NCBI GenBank assembly: GCA_015485595.1
Contig: WFTH01000009.1
Coordinates: 1 to 7,103 of the forward strand
Length of the DNA stretch: 7,103 nt
Source: Candidatus Microgenomates bacterium
GTDB lineage: Bacteria > Patescibacteriota > Microgenomatia > UBA1400 > PJMF01
Reading direction: 5' to 3'
Positions within the stretch are counted from its first letter, which is position 1, and the number at the start of each line of letters is the position of its first letter. The position numbers and the translations under genes are program-made. The notes under the pieces were generated by a model that did not search any database, was not told the DNA's origin, and saw only the letters and a list, made by a program, of their open reading frames with translations. Shown here piece by piece: positions 1 to 4,612 of the stretch.

Positions 1-2
1 CT

Positions 3-230
3 ACAAGTAAGGGGCACACTCTCGTTATACCCAAAAAACATCTTGATGACCTACATCAGTTAGTTAGCCAAGAAGATGCTGATTTTATCAAAGCTTACCT
101 TGAGTTTGTAGACAAAGTAAGACTAAAACTAACGGAAACATACCACCCCAAGGGGGTTAAAGTATTGTTTAACACGGATGGGTTAATCGAGGTAGTGCAC
201 CTACATTGCCATTTGGTACCTTTATACTAA
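3..230 (+). CDS. HIT-family protein, C-terminal part (5' end outside window)
   Basis: An open frame enters from the left edge and ends at TAA 228-230, giving 75 residues with no start inside the window. It begins with a GHTLVIPKKHLDDL segment, typical of the HIT core strand and turn, and ends with the histidine triad HLHCHLVP (first His codon at 198-200). In HIT proteins the middle His of HxHxH is the nucleophile that takes up the nucleotidyl group; family members hydrolyse or transfer nucleoside monophosphates, for example AMP-lysine or AMP-NH2 hydrolases and Ap4A enzymes. The protein stops three residues after the triad, which is shorter at the C-terminus than many HIT proteins. The exact substrate cannot be read from this fragment. 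Its 3' end overlaps the promoter proposed for rpsU. Confidence 0.88.
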   Translation, partial: TSKGHTLVIPKKHLDDLHQLVSQEDADFIKAYLEFVDKVRLKLTETYHPKGVKVLFNTDGLIEVVHLHCHLVPLY

Positions 231-241
231 CATGTTATAAT
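213..241 (+). promoter_or_regulatory. Predicted rpsU promoter with extended -10
   Basis: TTGGTA at 213-218 lies 17 bp upstream of TATAAT at 236-241, and the -10 is preceded by TG one base earlier (TGTTATAAT, 233-241), a perfect extended -10. The expected start near 248 gives a leader of about 40 nt before the rpsU ATG. The -35 overlaps the last codons of the HIT gene. A second, weaker box, TAAAAT at 252-257, could give a shorter leader. Prediction from sequence only. Confidence 0.65.
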
Positions 242-288
242 AACCATCTTGTAAAATAGTAAGAAACCATATAAACTACCAAGCCTAT

Positions 289-546
289 ATGCCAATTATT
301 ATTAAAGCCGGACCAAAATCAAACACAAACGACATTATTCGCCAGTTTAAAAAGGCGACTTTTGCGGCTAATATTGTTCAGATAGCCAAAGAAAGACGCT
401 ATTTTTTGAAACCGTCAGCTAAAAGAGCTAAGAAAAAGATTGAGTTTATTCGTCTGCGCAAACGCTTACGTAGCATGAAAAAGCGCAAGAACTCACCTCA
501 ATCATCTATTGAACACCTACTTTTCCGCCTGGGAACAAGAACATAA
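289..546 (+). CDS. rpsU: 30S ribosomal protein bS21
   Basis: 85 residues. The N-terminal part (I3 to about residue 50) has the bS21 pattern: a short beta-like start, a helix with IIRQFKKAT, then ERRYFLKPSAKRAKKK, matching the family's R-R-x-Y-x-x-K-P-S-x-x-R-x-x-K signature. It is strongly basic, as expected for a small-subunit protein sitting near the 16S rRNA 3' end and the mRNA exit platform. The C-terminal tail (about residues 55-85) is longer than in E. coli bS21 (71 residues) and is basic but not otherwise recognised. No Shine-Dalgarno sequence is visible; instead the ATG directly follows ACCAAGCCTAT (278-288), which also precedes pyk. The stop codon lies inside the left arm of a 16-bp inverted repeat. 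Confidence 0.9.
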   Translation: MPIIIKAGPKSNTNDIIRQFKKATFAANIVQIAKERRYFLKPSAKRAKKKIEFIRLRKRLRSMKKRKNSPQSSIEHLLFRLGTRT

Positions 547-612
547 TAGATACTGGATTTTAGGTACTGGTCACTAGACTTATCTCAACATCCAGTATCC
601 AGTATCTATTAT
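543..612. repeat. 16-bp perfect inverted repeat at the rpsU 3' end; possible bidirectional terminator
   Basis: Bases 543-558 and 597-612 are perfect reverse complements (16 bp), separated by 38 bases; a shorter inner pairing ACTGG (566-570) with CCAGT (592-596) would extend the stem-loop. The left arm includes the rpsU stop codon. The repeat sits between two convergent genes, where a shared terminator would be useful, but the stem is AT-rich and neither side has a good T-run, so the terminator role is an inference. The arms belong to the heptamer repeat family described at 592-619. Confidence 0.6.
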
Positions 613-619
613 CTAGTAT
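592..619. repeat. Degenerate heptamer tandem repeat (CCAGTAT-type)
   Basis: Four heptamers in a row: CCAGTAT, CCAGTAT, CTATTAT, CTAGTAT. Read on the minus strand they are ATACTGG-type units, the same family as the tract at 3126-3157; the two tracts share the 13-mer AGATACTGGATAC in opposite orientation (595-607 minus and 3135-3147 plus). The non-coding stretch 547-628 contains only these repeats and the inverted repeat they form. Confidence 0.7.
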
Positions 620-628
620 CTACCCAAC

Positions 629-1120
629 CTACCTTTTCCGACTCTTAACCTTAGCTTTAACCACAAACTCCCACTGATCACCATCACTGGTATCAAAACT
701 GGTCGAACCGGTTAACTGGTAGTAGTTTAAAAGATGACTACTTAGAGTCTCCTCAATCTCTTTTTTCTGTTCATTAAGCTCGGCAATCTGAGTCTTTAGC
801 GCTGTTGCTTCTGGTGAAGCTTGGATTCTGGCTTTACTTTCTTTTAGTTTATCCAAAATCTTTGTGTACTCTTCTTCAAGCTTGGCTAAAGTAGCATCCG
901 ACTCGAAAACATTTTTAAACATCGAGCGCTTTTCTTTGAGTTTTTGATTTAGGTTGTTAAGCTCATTAGCATTTCGTTCGATGACTGCTTGAAGATGCTG
1001 TAAAGTCTCAGCTAGTTGATCTGAGTTTGCTACCTCATCCAGATCTTGGCTAGCCGCTTTTAAGGCATCTTCGGCTAGGTCTTTTCCCGTTTTGACTTTA
1101 TCGTTAGTGCTACCTGACAT
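629..1120 (-). CDS. Coiled-coil protein of unknown function
   Basis: 163 residues, not recognised as any named family. Residues 1-30 are polar and acidic; residues 36-64 (LAETLQHLQAVIE onward) and 76-131 show heptad-like spacing of Leu/Ile with many Glu/Lys, typical of two coiled-coil helices separated by a short break around F68-D75. The C-terminus (residues 132-163) has aromatic and Gly/Ser/Asp-rich sequence with a WEFVVKAKVK strand-like segment and a basic RKR end. There is no signal peptide, no membrane segment and no cysteine, so a soluble structural or adaptor protein is the most that can be said. The start is supported by AAAGGAG (minus strand, 1130-1124) three bases before the ATG, the best Shine-Dalgarno match in the window. 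It diverges from pyk and converges on rpsU. Confidence 0.75.
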   Translation of the reverse strand: MSGSTNDKVKTGKDLAEDALKAASQDLDEVANSDQLAETLQHLQAVIERNANELNNLNQKLKEKRSMFKNVFESDATLAKLEEEYTKILDKLKESKARIQASPEATALKTQIAELNEQKKEIEETLSSHLLNYYQLTGSTSFDTSDGDQWEFVVKAKVKSRKR

Positions 1121-1154
1121 GATCTCCTTTCTTTATTTTATCGACTAACTAGAC

Positions 1155-1161
1155 TATAATA
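1155..1161. promoter_or_regulatory. Symmetric -10 box serving the divergent coiled-coil gene and pyk
   Basis: TATAATA reads as TATAAT on the plus strand (1155-1160, toward pyk) and as TATTAT on the minus strand (1161-1156, toward the coiled-coil gene). The minus-strand version is preceded by TGG, an extended -10 (TGGTATTAT). No good -35 is seen on either side. Expected starts give a leader of about 30 nt for the coiled-coil gene and about 60 nt for pyk. Confidence 0.5.
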
Positions 1162-1177
1162 CCAGAGTCCCATAAGT

Positions 1178-1190
1178 TTTACAGTGTAAA
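1178..1190. promoter_or_regulatory. Short palindrome in the pyk leader, possible operator
   Basis: TTTACA-G-TGTAAA is a perfect 6-bp inverted repeat with a one-base centre, followed by a T7A7 run (1194-1207). It lies downstream of the proposed pyk -10 and upstream of that of the coiled-coil gene. It could be a repressor site or a weak hairpin before a T-run (attenuator-like); the stem is AT-rich and either role is speculative. Confidence 0.3.
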
Positions 1191-1225
1191 GTATTTTTTT
1201 AAAAAAAGAAAGACCAAGCCTATTT

Positions 1226-2668
1226 ATGTCAGATTCAAAAATCTGTTTACCAAACACAAAAATCGTTGCCACTATCGGTCCGGCCACAGATAGTCCCGAA
1301 ACCCTTGAGGCACTTGCTCATGCTGGCATGACCGTGGCGAGATTTAACACCAAACATGCCGATGTCAACTGGCACCAAGAAAGAATCAAGCGAGTCAGAC
1401 AGGTTTCAAAAAAGATTAAGCGTCCTTTAGGCGTCTTGCTTGACTTACAAGGCCCAGAAATTAGAATTAACTTACTAAATGAAAAAAGTTTTAAGGTAAA
1501 GTTCTCTGATCCAGTAACATTCTTAAGCACAAAAGAGACTCCTTTACCCAACTCACCCATAATTCCTCAAGTAGTCATCGACGCTTTAAGTGTCGGTGAT
1601 CACATCTTAATCGACGACGGTTTAGGAGAGTTTGAGGTTATAGAAAAAAAACCACACAAGATTATCACCCGATCGCTAGGAAACTTTGTTATCTCTCATA
1701 GAAAAACTTTAAACACTCCAGGCGTAAACATTCCCTTGCCATCACTGATCGACCGAGACTTAAGGCATCTAGATGCCGTAGCCAAAAATAACAATCAGGT
1801 TGATTTTATTGGTCTTTCTTTTGTCCGTAACGCTCATGACATTAAACAACTTAAAAAAGAGATGGTTAAACGAGGAATCGAGGCAGACATTATAGCCAAG
1901 ATTGAGAACCAGTCCGCGATCGACCACCTAGATGAGATTATCGCCGAGGCGGATGCGATCATGGTAGCCAGAGGAGATCTGGCGGTAGAGGTACCGTTTC
2001 AAGAGTTGACTCACTGGCAAAAGATGATCATCACTAAAAGCCGTCTAGCAGCTAAGCCGGTGATTACCGCTACTCAGATGCTAAAAAGTATGGTCGAAAA
2101 TCCACGTCCAACTAGAGCTGAGGTCTCAGACGTAGCCCATGCCATCTACGACGGCACCGATGCAGTCATGCTTTCTGAAGAAACCACTATCGGTAAGTTC
2201 CCGGTGGAAGCGGTGGCGGCCCAAGCATCGATCGCTAGTTTTAATGAACCATACGTTCAACTTAAACCGCTTAAACTAAAACATGATAACTTTGGTGATT
2301 ATATCACCCATGCGGCGGTAGAGTTGGTTGAGAGATCTAAAAAAGAGGGTTTAAAGATAGACAAGATAGTGGCCTTAACCGAGAGTGGTCGTACAGCTCA
2401 AGCTATCTCGCGACTTAGACCCAAAACACCCATCTATGTCTTAACCAGCAACCTAAGAACCTTTTACAAGTTAAGTCTAAGTTACGGCACCATCCCTCAT
2501 GTGATCCAGCTCCCCCAAGGAGACAAGTTAGAGAGCTCGACGAAACTGATAGAAAAGATGAAGCAACTAGAAATAGTTAAAACGGGGGACACGATTATCT
2601 TGGTGCACGGCACTTTCTGGAAAGAACCTGGGCTAACAAATACTTTAAGTATCTTGAAGATCAGGTAG
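1226..2668 (+). CDS. pyk: Pyruvate kinase
   Basis: 480 residues (E. coli PykF has 470). It transfers phosphate from phosphoenolpyruvate to ADP, the last ATP-yielding step of glycolysis, in the cytosol. The TIM-barrel A domain starts with TKIVATIGPA (11-20); substrate residues R39 and N41 are present in VARFNTKH, LDLQGPEIR follows, then the B domain (about 80-175). Back in the barrel are AKIEN (K225, E227), MVARGD (246-251, metal ligand D251) and ITATQML (T283). The C-terminal domain runs from about 355 to the end. Differences from the usual consensus: NFSHG is NTKHA, ARGDLGVEIP is ARGDLAVEVP, and SGET is SEET. The catalytic residues are kept, so activity is expected. No Shine-Dalgarno is seen; ACCAAGCCTAT ends two bases before the ATG, as it does directly before rpsU. 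The start eight residues before the first conserved strand fits the family. Confidence 0.95.
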   Translation: MSDSKICLPNTKIVATIGPATDSPETLEALAHAGMTVARFNTKHADVNWHQERIKRVRQVSKKIKRPLGVLLDLQGPEIRINLLNEKSFKVKFSDPVTFLSTKETPLPNSPIIPQVVIDALSVGDHILIDDGLGEFEVIEKKPHKIITRSLGNFVISHRKTLNTPGVNIPLPSLIDRDLRHLDAVAKNNNQVDFIGLSFVRNAHDIKQLKKEMVKRGIEADIIAKIENQSAIDHLDEIIAEADAIMVARGDLAVEVPFQELTHWQKMIITKSRLAAKPVITATQMLKSMVENPRPTRAEVSDVAHAIYDGTDAVMLSEETTIGKFPVEAVAAQASIASFNEPYVQLKPLKLKHDNFGDYITHAAVELVERSKKEGLKIDKIVALTESGRTAQAISRLRPKTPIYVLTSNLRTFYKLSLSYGTIPHVIQLPQGDKLESSTKLIEKMKQLEIVKTGDTIILVHGTFWKEPGLTNTLSILKIR

Positions 2669-2701
2669 AATATAGCTTAGGGCCTAAAATAAATAAGGTG
2701 T

Positions 2702-2774
2702 GCGCCCATAGCTCAGCTGGACCTGCCCGCAGTCGCTTCCAGCTCCAGCTGATGCAGGCGGGTAGAGCAACTGC
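2702..2774 (+). pseudogene. Truncated tRNA-Arg(UCU) 5' half, interrupted by a 41-bp insert
   Basis: Bases 2702-2721 equal positions 1-20 of the complete tRNA-Arg at 3048, and 2763-2774 equal its next 12 bases, up to the end of the 5' anticodon stem (ACTGC). Between them, in the D-loop after the conserved GG-A, lies a 41-bp hairpin element. After 2774 the sequence departs (AATTAAGACT instead of the CTTCTAA loop), and no anticodon, T-arm or acceptor 3' strand follows. It therefore cannot make a tRNA. It begins 33 bases after the pyk stop codon and probably marks the original place of the tRNA gene. Confidence 0.88.
2722..2762 (+). repeat. 41-bp hairpin element, copy A (in tRNA-Arg remnant)
   Basis: A GC-rich 41-bp unit bounded by CCTGC at the left and GCAGGCGGG at the right, able to fold as CCTGC/GCAGG with inner pairing around a TTCC tip. 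A second copy at 6397-6437 matches at 36 of 41 positions without gaps. Here the inner stem is partly broken by mismatches, so this copy looks more decayed. Removing exactly these 41 bases restores a continuous tRNA-Arg 5' half, and no target duplication is seen. Confidence 0.8.
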
Positions 2775-3079
2775 AATTAAGACTTAACAATCAATATGTT
2801 TTATACATATGTACTACTGTCTACCATCGATAATGAATGGTATATAGGATCAACCGTTAATCTTAAACAAAGACTAAAAGAACATAACCAAGGATTGGTA
2901 AACAGCACAAAACATAGAAGGCCATTTAAACTGATTTATTACGAAGCTTGTTTGTCTTTAAAAAAAGCTAGGAAGCGAGAACAACAATTAAAAACTGGTT
3001 ACGGTCGTAAATGGCTTAAGAAAAGACTGAGTGACTAAAGTTGTGTTGCGCCCATAGCTCAGCTGGATAGAGCAACTGC
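2775..3079 (+). mobile_element. Putative 305-bp GIY-YIG unit inserted in tRNA-Arg
   Basis: The bases between the end of the truncated 5' half (2774) and the point where the complete tRNA continues beyond the repeated part (3080) form a unit holding the GIY-YIG gene plus a second, intact tRNA 5' half. The flanking direct repeat is 33 nt (2701-2721 plus 2763-2774 against 3047-3079) once the 41-bp hairpin insert is ignored. Loss of one repeat and the unit would leave one normal tRNA-Arg. The join lies at the border of the 5' anticodon stem and the anticodon loop. A simple tandem duplication followed by capture of the nuclease gene is an alternative. Confidence 0.5.
2796..3038 (+). CDS. Small GIY-YIG nuclease-domain protein (UPF0213-like)
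   Basis: 80 residues, a single GIY-YIG domain and nothing else. YTYVLL (3-8) is the GIY part, WYIGST (15-20) the YIG part; R26 in NLKQRLKEH and E62 in RKREQQLK match the catalytic Arg and metal-binding Glu of the fold, and the end KTGYGRKWLKKR is typical of the short UPF0213/YhbQ-like group common in Bacteroidetes and CPR genomes. Members are predicted DNA endonucleases; most have no proven target. Here the gene lies between a truncated and a complete copy of tRNA-Arg, 21 bases after the first and 9 before the second, as expected for the nuclease of a homing-type unit. No Shine-Dalgarno or promoter is evident; it may be read through from pyk. The link to mobility is inferred from position only. 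Confidence 0.88.
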   Translation: MFYTYVLLSTIDNEWYIGSTVNLKQRLKEHNQGLVNSTKHRRPFKLIYYEACLSLKKARKREQQLKTGYGRKWLKKRLSD

Positions 3080-3121
3080 CTTCTAAGCAGTAGGTCGCAG
3101 GTTCGAGTCCTGCTGGGCGCG
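3048..3121 (+). tRNA. tRNA-Arg(UCU)
   Basis: All cloverleaf parts are present: acceptor GCGCCCA with TGGGCGC, D-stem GCTC/GAGC, anticodon stem ACTGC/GCAGT with loop CTTCTAA (anticodon TCT, reading AGA/AGG), 5-nt variable loop AGGTC, T-stem GCAGG/CCTGC with loop TTCGAGT, and discriminator G73. The next bases are CA, so a full CCA is not encoded and must be added. It lies on the same strand as pyk and eno and could be processed from a joint transcript. Its first 32 nt are repeated upstream in the truncated copy. Confidence 0.97.
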
Positions 3122-3125
3122 CAAG

Positions 3126-3157
3126 TTGGATACTAGATACTGGATACCAGTAGATAC
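3126..3157. repeat. Degenerate heptamer tandem repeat (CTGGATA-type)
   Basis: TTGGATA, CTAGATA, CTGGATA, CCAGTAG, ATAC follow in register directly after tRNA-Arg. It is the reverse-strand equivalent of the tract at 592-619 and shares AGATACTGGATAC with it. It resembles in kind the heptameric short tandem repeats of cyanobacterial spacers (STRR), although the sequence is different. Confidence 0.7.
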
Positions 3158-3169
3158 AAAACAAAGTAA

Positions 3170-3264
3170 GCCCGATACTTGGATGCGAAGCATTAACGGA
3201 AGCGTCGGGCTTGTCGCAGGCGGCAAGCCCGACCGAGAGTTTGCGAAGCAGACAAGTATCAGGC
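3170..3264 (+). repeat. Cloverleaf-like multi-stem inverted repeat upstream of eno
   Basis: A 12-bp outer stem (3170-3181 with 3253-3264, one mismatch at C3173/A3261) encloses three hairpins: ATGC-GAA-GCAT (3183-3193), a perfect 10-bp stem GTCGGGCTTG/CAAGCCCGAC (3204-3213 with 3224-3233, 10-base loop), and GTTTGC-GAA-GCAGAC (3239-3253, one G-T pair). Two of the hairpins contain GCGAAGC, known to form an exceptionally stable mini-hairpin in DNA. It ends 24 bases before the eno ATG, so it could be a structured mRNA leader, a terminator/attenuator after the tRNA, or a mobile palindromic repeat. No coding potential is supported in 3122-3288. Confidence 0.65.
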
Positions 3265-3288
3265 GAATAGAGGCAAACAAGGTAAACC

Positions 3289-4551
3289 ATGCCTGCTTTA
3301 ATTAAACTAGTTCGCGCTACGGAAATTCTAGATTCTCGTGGCAACCCCACCATAAAAACCACCATTGCTCTAGACATCGGCATCGTTGTTAGCGCCCAAG
3401 TTCCCTCTGGGGCTTCTACTGGTAAGCACGAAGCTTTGGAGTTAAGAGATGGTGACCCTAAAAGGTATCATGGTAAGGGCGTGCTAAAAGCAGTCAGTAA
3501 TGTTAATCACGTAATTGCACCACAAATCATAGGTCAAGATCCCACCAATCAAACTCAACTAGATCAGCTTATGCTTGAGCTTGATAGTACAGAAAACAAA
3601 AGCCGGCTCGGAGCAAACGCCATCCTCTCTGTCTCCATGGCTTTAACCAAAGCTGGAGCAAAAGCGATTAACTTACCTCTTTATAAATACATCGCTCAAC
3701 TGAGTAACACACCAGAGAAAAAAATCTTTTTGCCGAAACCAATGATGAATATCATAAACGGTGGTAAACATGCAGTTGGTTCAGTGGATATGCAGGAGTT
3801 TATGATTGCCCCAGTCGGCGCTGATTCGTTTAAAGAGGCCGTTCGGTGGTCTAGTGAGGTGTTTCACACTTTAAAAGATATCTTAAAAGAAGCGGGGCTT
3901 GTCACTACTGTAGGAGATGAGGGTGGCTTTGCCCCAAAGTTTAACACAAACGAGGCACCACTTGAGTTTATAGTCAAAGCGATTAAAAAAGCAGGCTATG
4001 AACCAGGGGTTGACTTTGAGATTGCCCTCGATCCAGCCGCCAGTGAGTTTTACGATGCAGAAAGTAAGCAGTACCAGCTTAAACTTACTGGTGAAGAACT
4101 TACCAGTCAAGAACTAATTCAACTTTATGAAGACTGGATCAATCGTTTTCCGATCTACTCAATCGAGGACGGCTTGGCAGAAGATGACTGGGATGGTTTC
4201 GTGGCGATGAATCAAAAGTTGGGTCAATATATCCAGACAGTCGGTGATGATCTTTATGCAACCAACTTAAAAAGACTAGAAAAAGGCATTCAGCTAAAAG
4301 CCACAAATGCTATCTTAATTAAACCTAACCAGATCGGCACTGTAACCGAGACGTTAGCTGCCATTAACCTAGCTAAAAAACATGAGTTCGGCACAATTAT
4401 CTCACACCGCAGTGGCGAAACCTGCGACACTTTTATTGCTGATCTAGCGGTTGGCACTGGAGCCGGTCAGATTAAAACTGGTTCTTTAAGTCGTAGTGAG
4501 CGGGTAGCCAAGTATAATCGTCTGATGGAGATCGAGATGGAGCTTAACTAA
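3289..4551 (+). CDS. eno: Enolase (phosphopyruvate hydratase)
   Basis: 420 residues, close to the usual 415-435. It converts 2-phosphoglycerate to phosphoenolpyruvate, the substrate of the pyruvate kinase encoded upstream. The N-terminal lid domain has ILDSRGNPT and the loop [17 protein letters not shown]; the barrel has NGGKHA (H161), MQEF (E170), GDEGGFAP (catalytic E211), metal ligands D248 ([10 protein letters not shown]), E293 (SIEDG) and D320 (GDDLYATN), catalytic K345 (LIKPNQ), SHRSGE (H373, R374, S375) and K396. Deviations from the common pattern are [11 protein letters not shown] for NGGEHADNNVD, ALDP for ALDV, and IKPNQ for IKVNQ; none removes a catalytic residue. The start is supported by AAGG (3279-3282), six bases before ATG, and by the first strand beginning at residue 4. 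No clear promoter is seen directly upstream; transcription may come from the tRNA-Arg/pyk side. Confidence 0.96.
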   Translation: MPALIKLVRATEILDSRGNPTIKTTIALDIGIVVSAQVPSGASTGKHEALELRDGDPKRYHGKGVLKAVSNVNHVIAPQIIGQDPTNQTQLDQLMLELDSTENKSRLGANAILSVSMALTKAGAKAINLPLYKYIAQLSNTPEKKIFLPKPMMNIINGGKHAVGSVDMQEFMIAPVGADSFKEAVRWSSEVFHTLKDILKEAGLVTTVGDEGGFAPKFNTNEAPLEFIVKAIKKAGYEPGVDFEIALDPAASEFYDAESKQYQLKLTGEELTSQELIQLYEDWINRFPIYSIEDGLAEDDWDGFVAMNQKLGQYIQTVGDDLYATNLKRLEKGIQLKATNAILIKPNQIGTVTETLAAINLAKKHEFGTIISHRSGETCDTFIADLAVGTGAGQIKTGSLSRSERVAKYNRLMEIEMELN

Positions 4552-4601
4552 CAGCCAAATTACGTTTAGAGATAATTAAAAATAATCTAAAATTTAAAAT
4601 C

Positions 4602-4607
4602 TATAAT
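4602..4607 (+). promoter_or_regulatory. -10 box of epmA, predicting a leaderless mRNA
   Basis: TATAAT ends five bases before the epmA ATG, so transcription should begin at or within one or two bases of the A of the start codon. No Shine-Dalgarno is present. A -35 hexamer is not recognisable; the upstream 40 bases are almost pure A/T. The spacer 4552-4601 otherwise holds only an imperfect AT-rich inverted repeat (GATAATT/AATAATC). Confidence 0.55.
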
Positions 4608-4612
4608 GCTTT

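Noticed and set aside
592..619. CRISPR-like short repeats
   Set aside because: The units are 7 bases, contiguous and degenerate, with no spacers and no cas genes.
2677..2687. TTAGG-G-CCTAA as a pyk terminator
   Set aside because: The arms are only 5 bp around a single base, too tight to fold, and no T-run follows.
2702..3121. Group I intron or archaeal-type intron in tRNA-Arg with the GIY-YIG gene inside
   Set aside because: A complete tRNA lies after the nuclease gene and includes its own 5' half, the spacers of 21 and 9 bases leave no room for a ribozyme, and no bulge-helix-bulge is needed to read the complete gene.
2988..3383. Long minus-strand open frame containing the words RPAGLEPATYCLEGS
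   Set aside because: This peptide is the well-known false translation of the antisense of a tRNA T-arm and anticodon arm; the frame covers tRNA-Arg, repeats and the start of eno.
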